Shown here: positions 42,001 through 46,596 of the stretch, one piece after another
How the letters are laid out: the number at the start of each line of letters is the position of its first letter
Position numbering within the stretch: the first letter of the stretch is position 1
Assembly: GCF_003949795.1 (NCBI RefSeq)
Contig: NZ_RPRY01000010.1
Coordinates: forward strand, 1 to 55,836
Source: Streptomyces sp. WAC06614
GTDB lineage: Bacteria; Actinomycetota; Actinomycetes; Streptomycetales; Streptomycetaceae
Reading direction: 5' to 3'
DNA: 55,836 nt
Program-made: the position numbers and the translations under genes
Notes under the pieces: generated by a model
Told to the model about the DNA's origin: nothing
The model's input: only the letters and a program-made list of their open reading frames with translations
The model's database searches: none

Positions 42001-42179
42001 CGCTGGAGGCAGACGTTCACGAGCTCGACGATGTAGTCCGTGAGCTTGGGTATGTCGTCGGCGATGGCCTGGTAGTCGTCCCCGACCACCCGCAGCGCGC
42101 TCTCGTCCGCCTCCGGCCACTCGCCGCCCGCCAGGACGGCGAAGAGTTCGGCCAGCTCGGGGGGCAACATGATCGACAT
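30048..42179 (-). CDS. giant ESX-associated polymorphic toxin-like protein: WXG100-like head, C80/caspase-like modules, TcdA/B-like glycosyltransferase, papain-like end
   Basis: A 4043-residue protein. About 1-470: CpnT/WXG100-like helical head with hydrophobic stretches. 582-650: six 12-residue PPVTAE(P/A)PVVSV repeats. 680-1290: charged helices. 1340-1760 and 1980-2393: duplicated modules, each with an active-looking His-Cys site (His1648/Cys1701 and His2282/Cys2335, in LVLLGC(Q/N)SA) preceded by a degenerate copy (VVLA(V/I)SRGGGGG). 2466-2820: GT-A glycosyltransferase with SDIFRL and Asp2692-Gly-Asp2694. His3015/Cys3058 (LAGCSLG): third C80-like site. 3377-3733: candidate Cys3395-His3567-Asn3586 papain-like domain. 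ATG 42179 has GAGG 8 nt upstream. Proteins of this type are labelled 'lonely Cys domain' in Streptomyces. Secretion by the adjacent ESX system and toxicity are inferred. Confidence 0.88.
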   Translation of the reverse strand: MSIMLPPELAELFAVLAGGEWPEADESALRVVGDDYQAIADDIPKLTDYIVELVNVCLQRFEGQAADAFVAQMRWLIGQGGGNNHLGQAADHAKELAKAARDTANQVEYAKWSTIAQLVQLAAEIVFAIFWAPYTLGASLSGLSFQYLFTREAIRLILTWLRNQILLHTFANVAGGLFIDATVQLIQIGDKHRTDWDTAATLQALESGVVNGVIAGPLNLVGMGVGSVIGNAVGKSGGKVLGKELGAVMKGASKEAAPALAGAAAAAPAAASRASGRWLGEGASKAFAKDIGSLMQATSTPLQTGFAQSGKGSIAGRFGQHMERAFEKHLGEALGTNEAKQLGREFGEAFTANWRRGGAENAALNDVLHKVLDPSALSGGGVKALAESLPELAATMGNGNRMFQLGEVLGQHLVEGAQNTLGEGLYNLVFGENHEFSAGWQSFVSGVAMGALGHAGHLAASPFTAKYTEFVRTWQSAPLGENDGKYFGPLHPLTLLSVAANLSGNSAPFPVPRLGAEYVPVPAADASAPPVRTTSGGDGADRPRPSTETDAPRPVRTQSGGGEAGSAPQHEPAPTTGPTAGHPPVTAEPPVVSVPPVTAEAPVVSVPPVTAEPPVVSVPPVTAEAPVVSVPPVTAEPPVVSVPPVTAEPPLHTDPSPTPTPTPTPPTESGAVSLPHEVPGAGDPPGHTPADPAYDYVPAPSHGGDTQPDAGRAADWQQAQRDLQDDYTGKAREAARDTAAETEAEQRFAEAFADWSNHLPDGATDELTSAIRHRAHDLMAEQLAQGRPREEVLAGLDDLITLASFREAGVRVGMERFDQVARDRHAQDLSEEAAARVRDHMAGVFRQQVETAVAGLYAEPGDVRDALQDRTAGARRKLDEMSAGLRRDLELRAEYERVRERADRAVDQLATHWRDGLTQEDADLLRAGGVARDAELSEDSLRLIGRDLRDRLVADFIAAFGSADSAAGLSRDGAAAAIRTVAEAFDRHTAGLSHAFAVQAVREAAIRKIVDQVEAAAPTWRDTVLSSGGGSRLHPGAAEALGLSGADAEPFVRAVTVELVAATDQRLLDHLARPDAPGDLVTEQQVHDLFTLKIARDVAATAANRQAEAAAAAFGEGRGLTDTSRRRVGEGYEQRILEAFDTVFGDPAALHDAERLALWTSVQDALLADLPLHLAFEAEAMPALGHAAATFDRLTDGRSIGGSRLADLKRDYGKDWFAAYRKLWGPGNLHADRWHAHEQAHEGTFAARPAGDQGALITPADRRHLAFPTAAPSPDPERAAMELALRIGAGPLHASVENAPAPAPPTEAPAPPAGRATATEPPERPGGSLSTFAGSAGPGGRDLHEVPGTDISVQSRPLGPDDGSRPMGRAYLDPEGFDDLDELLPRFRNDRPVYHHVLIDEDLAPDEPGYVKADLGDFDAPWANGPDPYVVLADEYGGTRELTVTDEDGDATSLGWQEFAAVVAADPVLAGLPEDVPVVLAVSRGGGGGLELPRAVASATGRVVYALTGDTFVDQLGGDGGETWSLGLKAAFMGADGYSRPRGGIVRVDPPSKGGVDHRIGPGPGSVTTTDGRSIPDPLIETRPVLNLDGVSKGSASFEDAHWAVREGPYAHLDRLADFERRFEWDEPTGLTEQVPYDPEHAYFFVSHAGPPGFTMEVTGQPPAMVSGTEVGGFLRRRPSVVALKEAAAQGKPASLVLLGCQSAQHAQDVAREVGLPVHAPTATAGVVEATPGALYDTAQQPQLFLRMEVGTDAGEFHTYHPAGDDRTTGTSRPPADPSASVPLTAAPVENALTTASPAVLPGLPADAPTWPATGKAHAYLVVHEGTGRLLDDGIPVTGERLALSRTKPRTLPQGSRLLRLNVQAGHAVDLKRLVSAYPSRATDGGDIAVALGAGTDLWLPAAALSTASVDKVYATGSNNRAEKGHELRGKNLGELGRVEHFADPPDEQPAAHALPGLPVQDPWQVSAFAEGAGPGGRDLHEVPGTDVTVQSRPLGPGDGSRPMGRAYLDPGGFAGFEAFLPGFRHDRPVYRHVLVDQNLGSNDPGYVKVDLGDFDAPWASGPAPYFVLGGDYSGKRKLTLTDEDGDAMALGWKKFAGVVAADPVLAGLPEHVPVVLAISRGGGGGLELPRAVASATGRVVYALTGDTQVVPLGAGGWSLGLKGVFDGADGDGLPRGGIVRVDPPSKGGVDHRAGPGPGSVTTTDGRTVPDSLIETRPIPNLDGISKGRASFTDSHWAVREGPYGHLDQLTEFEQWSAWGVPSGRPPHVPYDPEHAYFFSAHADARGFRMEVTGRSVAVLSGTEVGGFLRRRPSVVALKEAVAQGKPASLVLLGCNSAQHAQDVAREVGLPVHAPTATRGVVPAVPGHYYDTSQKPRHFLLQEGSDAAEFRTFHPDGDDRKPAVPARPANRQHDPRGVDSAGGEQGDGAQDAPTGDAYRTAADLLAALESSTVVPDVRTLPAPGPIGVDLFGILEPMEAPHFLLHPETREPYDYTNLTADQAAYFLHLMDMRYPVSAEDMDPAGWDVGKGEYSVVHTRSTTTWAPGQDVAPLDSTEVAIPGIVQAIWFGPFRPDGPSAGFWERFGEAARTHGDGAFFVLWTDLPRHVVDAVYELDAAPADPELADAWRMVRWADDADIRLVNPFEVYHKGRPMPLHNELMTELAKLTGRGKAAASDIFRLVAGHDFGGLYSDGDNRITSLSALAATARSKEGFATHSNGATFGNSAFVAPAEHPYLSESLAEQKSNYRKTQKELYGPDAMLMGKEFYLGETGRPRRNSVMLRTGPDSQVPVAKRLGYPHVAKLPSLSGVDMGFDASWLRPVPPAQRTWTAPQTLHFTQQVIHSMVRSLYNRDGDLHLTDIHDAIVQHPQPELIWEAALTYLGSREDLRPLVKGITLTRLTEPDAPPFEVELPESVRDLFQPVEGGQAPIGDADGWWLADRSVPVRMTEPASAGSGAGAGPDHGRVKELADALALGHDSGAHLLDDPSADAGRRERTAESVARFPHDDRFFTVVMHSGDDGAPQWRGASVTPGQLAGALAQLHRRQVWDVAKPLQLAGCSLGRGGEGSYAADVLRELRRLLPGLDLEAYVPDGTLWFVPQATAPHRTDATGTGHLVVGPGAGFDGSGRPVVNTGGQWLRLTLPKDAAEVAVQPLGAHLPPDGSTPPNAADAPDGYTAVTGGEGGQDPALTPLDGAESFGTDDVRHSPGPGPATWFAPPGGADLGDVLGHRPGVPDQAAKPSRLLTEYTLVSPPGAQLEGASPAERLAKAPFAYRLPSRLESVMKPEDELDFVMGTLTGVSSFPVYQPARPVEVPAHPELRVSGDGTLAIADHDGPVREFYALPELVDDARRKLDLAGSDVRLVVDPETRITFDHDGEPRTLHKVAPQFAGAPKDVCRDFSADVLGGDHSHILLQDVRPPGRGGTGTTVTAPINTANNAEVSGIAHLAEEVGRLLGPDGDPDEADLGRAAALIGQGRHTEAGKWPVPGAEYGTAQYRAARETDAALRWREVSERLGINARAFAMDPGDGYVIQSVPSSIENGLRAYEQDYARGTDEGVPDEHADGVGYHFAPVVVTSQDKTHHLALQNFNQRKAIRNDMRDAVEANLAHYGADIEAVAHELEASAARGEIGVDDARLRLAQSLHGIRQARQEQRKLAAHPDAQAERAEWARAESGWMVNATRALIGLTGDSYGKSGEAWYFSLHGRAKGESFFDSWAELGLEGSSFSNPLAAVVRAGHQDAKIELPVGPAGAPLSVTAVKRLEKFADHVAKVALWKADQGLRPPVVTVASQLHPQEPVTGLGAKSDAVLSAFHDLLGVRLAQRQAIQPLRSGGVMTPRHIELVQDVVLRDPEHRTGDGGRTDGGIDSLVTLHAETDGRSDGRISLGVAQLEDLARQTGAQGRRPSGFQRRASSLLRAPQAIGGAPVTATDVARMKDVVHLVRGLTDEPGLPDPVSLADGRRLSDLMAREFGLGGVSTPEQLDPLVRKVFGLEQDAQVSAQQRADLLQLANRAKQPGKPLTSDRLRSIHTRSLADDVAEALVGVAL
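35736..35816. repeat. 81-bp exact direct repeat, copy 1 (inside giant gene)
   Basis: Identical base for base to 37647-37727. It encodes the end of the degenerate His/Cys-less subdomain (GGGGGLELPRAVASATGRVV region) in the second module. Perfect identity inside otherwise diverged modules suggests recent gene conversion. Confidence 0.85.
37647..37727. repeat. 81-bp exact direct repeat, copy 2 (inside giant gene)
   Basis: The partner of 35736-35816, 1911 bp away, in the first module. The longer duplicated region (about 36.9-38.2 kb versus 35.0-36.3 kb) is clearly homologous throughout but less similar. Confidence 0.85.
40232..40440. repeat. 36-bp in-frame tandem repeat encoding PPVTAE(P/A)PVVSV
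   Basis: About 5.7 copies of a 36-bp unit; the last copy diverges. Units alternate between GGCTCGG-type and GCCTCGG-type codons (Glu-Pro versus Glu-Ala), so the effective duplicated unit is 72 bp. It encodes a rigid Pro-rich spacer after the WXG100-like head. Confidence 0.9.
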
Positions 42180-42233
42180 CGGGAGGACCTCGGCGGTGAC
42201 TCGGCGGGTGGACGGCTACGGCAGGCAGCGCGC

Positions 42234-42317
42234 GGCGGACCGCGGACGGCGGACGGCGGACGGCGGACGGCGGACGGCGGACGGCGGACGGCGGACGGCG
42301 GACGGCGGACGGCGGAC
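42234..42317. repeat. 7-bp tandem repeat (GGCGGAC) x12 upstream of giant gene
   Basis: Ten perfect and two near-perfect copies (one perfect copy, then one CGCGGAC variant, then ten perfect) occupy the spacer between the stop of the small WXG100-like gene (42328) and the giant gene start (42179). On the mRNA the unit reads GTCCGCC. It is non-coding in the giant gene and not a multiple of 3. Confidence 0.92.
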
Positions 42318-42327
42318 GGCGCAGGAA

Positions 42328-42645
42328 CTAGCCGGACTTGCCGCCGCGGGCGAGGTCCGCGGCCTCCTGGTCGGCCTTGGTGAACCGGTCCGAGGCGTTC
42401 TGCCCGGCGACCCCGGCCCGGTCCAGCGACTCGCGGACGGTCTTCAGGAGGCTCGTCAGGTTCGTCGTCCCCGTGTCGACGGACTTGTGGTAGCGCTTGC
42501 CGATCTCGTCGTCCCCGGCCGCCGTCTTGTTGAGCTTGTTGATCTCGTCCGCCCTGCGGCGCATGCCGTCGACGAGCGTCGACATCGCGTCGAAGTCGGC
42601 GAACGCCGTCTTGAGGTCGGACAGCGCGGTCAGTCGGCTAGCCAT
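42328..42645 (-). CDS. small WXG100-like ESX protein (third-operon partner of giant protein)
   Basis: A 105-residue helical-hairpin protein (helix 1: LTALSDLKTAFADFDAMSTLVDGMRRRADEINKLN; turn near residues 42-50; helix 2: YHKSVDTGTTNLTSLLKTVRESLDRAGVAG). Size and fold fit the WXG100 family, but no W-x-G is present at the turn (GDDEIGKRY instead) and no C-terminal Y-x-x-x-D/E is seen. ATG overlaps the stop of the YbaB-like gene by 8 nt; AGGAG is 7 nt upstream. It directly precedes the giant gene, so it could be its secretion partner. Confidence 0.75.
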   Translation of the reverse strand: MASRLTALSDLKTAFADFDAMSTLVDGMRRRADEINKLNKTAAGDDEIGKRYHKSVDTGTTNLTSLLKTVRESLDRAGVAGQNASDRFTKADQEAADLARGGKSG

Positions 42646-43078
42646 TGAAGTGCTCCTGCCTGCGGACGTTCCTGCGGCCCTGCGCCTCCGCGGACCCGGG
42701 GTGCACGGCGCGCAACGGTGCGAGCAGTTCGTCCAGTTCGGTACCGCCGGTCATGGAATGGCGCAGCGCGTCCCCGAGACCTGTGACGGCACGCATCGAC
42801 TCGGTGATCCGGCCGCCCATCTCCGCCCGGGCCTCGTTGAGGACGTCCACCAGTACGGCGGACAGCTCGGCGGCGGCCATCGTGCGCCAGGCCGAGGTGT
42901 GGAAGGTCAGGGCCAGGACCTGGCCCTGCGGTCCCACCTTGGCCGTGACCATCCGGTCCTTCGAGGTCGCGCTGGTGGTCGCCTGGGCGAGTTCCTCGGT
43001 CAGCGCCGCCATCCGGTCCTGGTGCTCGCGCAACGCGGCCATCGCCTGCTCGATCTGCTCCGCGAAGGGAGACGTCAT
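42638..43078 (-). CDS. YbaB/EbfC-like protein
   Basis: A 146-residue protein. An N-terminal coiled helix (EQIEQAMAALREHQDRMAALTEELAQATTSATSKD), then beta strands VTAKVGPQGQVLALTFHTSAWRTM and a C-terminal helix (LSAVLVDVLNEARAEM): the YbaB/EbfC fold. Classical members bind nucleoid DNA; many actinobacterial ESX loci carry such proteins, where a chaperone-like or secreted role (as for Esp-type proteins) is suspected. ATG 43078 has AGAGGTG 5 nt upstream. The next gene's start lies inside its last codons, implying coupled translation. Confidence 0.8.
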   Translation of the reverse strand: MTSPFAEQIEQAMAALREHQDRMAALTEELAQATTSATSKDRMVTAKVGPQGQVLALTFHTSAWRTMAAAELSAVLVDVLNEARAEMGGRITESMRAVTGLGDALRHSMTGGTELDELLAPLRAVHPGSAEAQGRRNVRRQEHFNG

Positions 43079-43120
43079 GGGTCACCTCTGGTCTGGTAGT
43101 CGTCCGTCGGGGCACCGGGC

Positions 43121-45193
43121 TCAGCGCCCGATGACCCCGCTGGTGGCACCGGATTCGGTGCCCCACACCTCTTCGTCCTCCGACAGCCAGGTGGTACGCC
43201 GCCGTTCCTGCTGGCCGGGTGCACCGCCGCCCATGCCCATGCCGGGGGACGGCGGGATCATCGGTGCCCCGACGCCGCCCGGCGCCGCCGCGGTCGCCTG
43301 GAGCGCCTGTCCCTGCTGCGCAGCCGCGGCCGCAGCGGCCGCGGTCTGTTCGGCGGTGAGCCGGCCGCCGTTGTCCAGGGCGCGCGGGCCCATACCGCTC
43401 TCGGTCCCCAGGTAGGAACCGCCGCCGACGGTCGGCACAGTGGCCTTCGGCAAGGCGTCCGCGCCGGCCGCTGCGCCGCCGCCGAAACCGCCCGACGGTC
43501 CGGACAGGCCCGCCGAGCTGGTCCCCGGACGGATCATCGCGCTGGGCGTGAGCAGCGCGCGTTCCTCGTCGAGGAGCAGCTGGTGCTGCTCGTCGACGGG
43601 CTTTCCGTCCGGGCCGGAGACGACGCCGCCGGCGCCGATCGTGGCGCCCTTGGGCAGGACGACCGGGTTGCCCCGGGAGTCGAGCACCTGCTTGCCGTCG
43701 GGGCCGGTGACCGTCCCCTCCGGGGTGACCTTGGAGCCCTCCGGGACCCGGAACGCTCCGCCGCCCGGCTGGGCCGTGCCGAGGTGGGATCCCTCCGGGA
43801 CGATCCTGGGCTTTCCGTCCGCGCCGAGGACCGGCTTCCCGTTCCGGCCCGTGACCGCACCGCCGGGGCCGATCGTCGAGCCCGGCGGGAGCACGAGCGG
43901 CAGTCCGGTGGCCGGGTCGAGGACCGGCTTCCCGCTGCCGTCGAGCACGGGCAGGCCCCCTCCGGCACCGGCACCGCCCGAGACCCCGCCGGGAATGACG
44001 GACGGGTCGGTGAGCGAGGGCAGGGCTCCCGGCGACTTGCCGCCCGTTCCCACGGCCCCGGGGGTGATCGAGGCCGCGCCCGCTCCGGGGGCGCCGTCAG
44101 GGCCGGCCCCGGGTCCGCCCAGCGGCTTGCCGCCGGGTCCGACGAGCGGTGCGCCGTCGGGCCCGGCGAGGGGCTTGCCGTCCGGGCCCAGCAGCGGCTT
44201 GCCGTCCGGACCGACCCCCTTGCCCGGGCCGTCCTTCACGGGTTCCGGGGCCGGCGGCGCGGTCATCCTGGGTCTGGTCAGGTCGGGCAGGGCGGCGATC
44301 GCCGCCTGGTACGCCTTGTCGAGCTTGCCCATGGCCGTGGCCGCCGGCGCGTCGAGCGCGGTCTGCACGTGCCGGACCCACATCTGTCGGGTGTCGCGTT
44401 CGACGGCGTCCCAGAAGCCCTGGTCGGCGGGGTTGCCCGCGGACGTGCTGATGGTGACCTTGGGGTCGCCCTTGGGATTGGGGTCGACCGTGACCTGGGC
44501 CGTCTGCATGATGGCCATGAAGGCGTCGTGGAGGCAGTTCACCGGCCAGGCCAGGCGGTCGCCGCGCCAGGCCTGGTAGCCGTTCCAGAGGGCGAGGTGG
44601 GTGTCGTGCAGCACGGGCCGGGCCTGCTCGATCGGTTCCCAGTACGGGCGGGGCGTGTTGAGCTGGACGTGGAGGTTCTCCAGCTCCGAGGCGAAGCCGT
44701 TCAGGACCCACTTGAAGGCTCCGGCCGCGCTGCCCCGGAAGTCGCTGTCGGGAGCGTCGACGTCGGCCGCCCAGGCCTTGATGGTCGGCATCCAGCCGGT
44801 GAACCAGCCGTCGAGGTCGCGCAGCAGCCGCGCCGACGCGTCGAAGCTCCACACGCTGGTGGTGTCGTTCTGGTTCGGTGAGGAGACCAGCGGGGTCAGG
44901 ACGTTGAGCGGCTGGCGCACGAACAGCCCGAGCGGGCTGTCGTCCCCGAACTGGCCCCAGTTCATGTTCACGCCGACGACGGTGCTGTACGGATAGCCGT
45001 GGCCGGAGACGACCTGCGTGTAGTTGTACGACCACCACACGTCGTAGGGGGCCGTGGACGCGAACTGCGTCTTGGTCTCCACCGTGTGGCCGCCCAGCCA
45101 CTTCGCCTTGGCGTCCCCCGCGACCTGGTCGCGTCGGGTGATGGTGGACTGGTCCTTGGCCGCGAACACGCCGATGGCGTCTTCCCATTGCAT
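43121..45193 (-). CDS. large ESX-associated protein with glycine/PDGKP repeats and conserved C-terminal tail
   Basis: A 690-residue protein. Residues 1-310 are a Trp-rich globular part (DVWWSYNYTQVVSGHGYPYS, SFDASARLLRDLDGWFTGWMP, YWEPIEQARPVLHDTHLALWNGYQAWRG) with no family I can name. Residues about 310-560 are collagen-like Gly/Pro repeats with GPDGKPL and GPGGAVTG units. The end is a short tail (TTWLSEDEEVWGT ... SGVIGR) that I recall at the C-terminus of other Streptomyces ESX-linked proteins. It is likely an ESX substrate or cell-wall-associated partner. A terminator pair lies upstream, so it probably starts its own operon with the YbaB, WXG100 and giant genes. Confidence 0.78.
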   Translation of the reverse strand: MQWEDAIGVFAAKDQSTITRRDQVAGDAKAKWLGGHTVETKTQFASTAPYDVWWSYNYTQVVSGHGYPYSTVVGVNMNWGQFGDDSPLGLFVRQPLNVLTPLVSSPNQNDTTSVWSFDASARLLRDLDGWFTGWMPTIKAWAADVDAPDSDFRGSAAGAFKWVLNGFASELENLHVQLNTPRPYWEPIEQARPVLHDTHLALWNGYQAWRGDRLAWPVNCLHDAFMAIMQTAQVTVDPNPKGDPKVTISTSAGNPADQGFWDAVERDTRQMWVRHVQTALDAPAATAMGKLDKAYQAAIAALPDLTRPRMTAPPAPEPVKDGPGKGVGPDGKPLLGPDGKPLAGPDGAPLVGPGGKPLGGPGAGPDGAPGAGAASITPGAVGTGGKSPGALPSLTDPSVIPGGVSGGAGAGGGLPVLDGSGKPVLDPATGLPLVLPPGSTIGPGGAVTGRNGKPVLGADGKPRIVPEGSHLGTAQPGGGAFRVPEGSKVTPEGTVTGPDGKQVLDSRGNPVVLPKGATIGAGGVVSGPDGKPVDEQHQLLLDEERALLTPSAMIRPGTSSAGLSGPSGGFGGGAAAGADALPKATVPTVGGGSYLGTESGMGPRALDNGGRLTAEQTAAAAAAAAQQGQALQATAAAPGGVGAPMIPPSPGMGMGGGAPGQQERRRTTWLSEDEEVWGTESGATSGVIGR

Positions 45194-45248
45194 GCCTGGC
45201 TCGCTCCCTGGTCGCGTGTGGTGACGGTCGGTGGGACCGCTCAGGTGG

Positions 45249-45307
45249 GCAGCGCCGGACGGGCGCGGGCCCGCCGGCGCTGCGTCGACGTCAGGGCCTT
45301 CGCCCTG
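45249..45307 (-). terminator. tandem hairpins after the esx trio
   Basis: The first hairpin reached by leftward transcription is 45292-45307 (CAGGGC/GCCCTG, 4-nt loop CTTC). The second, stronger one has arms 45249-45264 and 45269-45283 (15 bp, one bulged A, 4-nt loop). Together they separate the esx genes from the 690-residue protein gene. Confidence 0.65.
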
Positions 45308-45323
45308 GCGCGCCGGCCGGGCG

Positions 45324-45809
45324 CTACGCCGGAGCCGGTACGGGTGCCGGTGCGGGGCCGGGGCGGGCGCCGCCCAGGCCGGTGAACACGTCGTCGAGCA
45401 CCTGCATCATCTGGGCGGCGCTGAGGGCCTCGTCCGCCGCGTTGTTCAGCTTCGACTGGGCCGTCTGGAGGTCGACGGAGATGCCGGCCATCGTCTGGTC
45501 CAGCGCTTTGAGCTGGCTCGCCAAGGAGGCGCACAGCCCCTGGAACCGGGCCTGGAGCTGGGTCGCGCTGGCGAGCTGTCCGCCGCCGGCCATCAGCTTG
45601 GTGTAGTCGCCCGGACCTCCTCCGATCCCGCTGCCGCTGCCGGCCTGCCCGAAGGCGTTCGCCCGGGTGACCACGCTGTTGCTGCGGACGTCGTCGAGGA
45701 AGTTCTTGATCTGGTTGAGGGCGACGTTCTTGAGGTACTCGTCCGTGACCTTGAGCGTCCCGCCGTTGCCCGGGGCGGGCTCGCCCCTGTCCTTCTCCGC
45801 CCCGGCCAT
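45324..45809 (-). CDS. helical ESX-locus protein, unknown
   Basis: A 161-residue protein. After a polar ~18-residue start it is mainly helical (EYLKNVALNQIKNFLDDVRS, then a Gly-rich loop GSGSGIGGGPGDY, then LQARFQGLCASLASQLKALDQTMAGISVDLQTAQSKLNNAADEA), ending in a Pro/Ala tail. The second half resembles an Esx-type hairpin with a longer N-terminal extension. The ATG overlaps the upstream stop by one nt (TGATG), so it is coupled to the 95-residue Esx gene. It may be a third subunit or a substrate. Confidence 0.7.
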   Translation of the reverse strand: MAGAEKDRGEPAPGNGGTLKVTDEYLKNVALNQIKNFLDDVRSNSVVTRANAFGQAGSGSGIGGGPGDYTKLMAGGGQLASATQLQARFQGLCASLASQLKALDQTMAGISVDLQTAQSKLNNAADEALSAAQMMQVLDDVFTGLGGARPGPAPAPVPAPA

Positions 45810-46096
45810 CAGTGGAAGCCCTGGGCGCCCGCGATGTCGGCGTCGCGGAGCAGGCCGTGCATCTCGCGCAGGACCTGTACGCCCTGGCTGATGTCGTCGG
45901 TCATCCGCGCGTCGCTCGTCTGGAGCGCGGTGAAGAACTCGGTGGCGGCGCTCTGCATCTGGCCGGAGAGCTCGGCGCTCGCCGCCCGCACCGCCTGCAG
46001 GCACTCCATCATGCTGTCGTGCATGCCGTTGCTCGCCTGCTGGAGCGCGTCGGCGGCCTCGTCGATGTTCTGGTGGTTGAGCGCTATGTCGGCCAT
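45809..46096 (-). CDS. WXG100-family (ESAT-6-like) protein
   Basis: A 95-residue helix-turn-helix-hairpin protein (NIDEAADALQQASNGMHDSMMECLQAVRAASAEL; GQMQSAATEFFTALQTSDARMTDDISQGVQVLREMHGLL). Length, helix lengths and position beside EccB and EccD fit EsxA/EsxB. The central W-x-G is absent. GGAAGGA lies about 9 nt before the ATG. It probably pairs with the 113-residue Esx protein encoded just upstream as a secreted heterodimer. Confidence 0.82.
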   Translation of the reverse strand: MADIALNHQNIDEAADALQQASNGMHDSMMECLQAVRAASAELSGQMQSAATEFFTALQTSDARMTDDISQGVQVLREMHGLLRDADIAGAQGFH

Positions 46097-46125
46097 GGCC
46101 GGGGTCCTTCCGGTGGGGGTGGGAG

Positions 46126-46467
46126 TCAGCGGGTGGGGTGCAGGGCGCCGTAGACGGCGTCGGAGCCCGAGCCCCAGCCGCTCGCCATCTGCTGCGCGTC
46201 ACCGTGGGCGGTGTCGAGTCCGCGGTGGCCTTCGGACAAGGTGTCGTGGAAGCGCTGGTAGGTCTCCTTGACCTGGGCGTACTTGGTCTGCCAGTCGTCG
46301 ATCCGGGTGGTGTAGGTGGCGGAGCAGGCGGCCACGAAGTGCGTCCGGATCTCCTCGACGACGGCCTCGACCTTGCCGGCGGCCGTGTACATGGCCCCGA
46401 CCTGCACCTCGACACTGGCCAGGATCCGGCGGACGTTCTCGTCCCGTGACTTGAGCGGAGTGAGCAC
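46126..46467 (-). CDS. WXG100-family (CFP-10-like) protein
   Basis: A 113-residue protein with two long helices around a turn at DDWQTKYA (Trp present; W-x-G not exact). Helix 1: DENVRRILASVEVQVGAMYTAAGKVEAVVEEIRTHFVAA. Helix 2: AQVKETYQRFHDTLSEGHRGLDTAHGDAQQM. GTG 46467 is supported by AAGGGAAG 5 nt upstream; the longer frame upstream of it is not protein-like. First gene of the small esx operon; a 24-bp perfect palindrome lies just upstream. Confidence 0.83.
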   Translation of the reverse strand: MLTPLKSRDENVRRILASVEVQVGAMYTAAGKVEAVVEEIRTHFVAACSATYTTRIDDWQTKYAQVKETYQRFHDTLSEGHRGLDTAHGDAQQMASGWGSGSDAVYGALHPTR

Positions 46468-46490
46468 TGAACTTCCCTTCGCGGTGGGGT

Positions 46491-46514
46491 GCGCGGGTCC
46501 GGCCGGACCCGCGC
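46491..46514. promoter_or_regulatory. 24-bp perfect palindrome upstream of the esx genes
   Basis: GCGCGGGTCCGG mirrors itself exactly (46491-46514), 24 nt upstream of the first esx start and downstream of the EccB stop. On RNA it would form a very stable hairpin in the esx leader: an attenuator, a partial terminator limiting EccB read-through, or a processing site. As DNA it could bind a dimeric regulator. Confidence 0.5.
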
Positions 46515-46596
46515 GCTGAGCTCTACGGCGGCACACCCCCCGGGAGTTCATCCCGGTTCGCAGTGTTTTCTCAGCATTCCGGGGTGTGCGGGGGCG

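Noticed and set aside
42234..42317. Heptamer repeat considered as iterons of a plasmid origin
   Set aside because: No Rep gene or AT-rich region nearby, and it lies inside an operon of chromosomal ESX genes.
40224..42383. 719-codon + strand frame over the start of the giant gene
   Set aside because: Driven by the GC-rich tandem repeats; the product is HRRHGHHRR-like low complexity.
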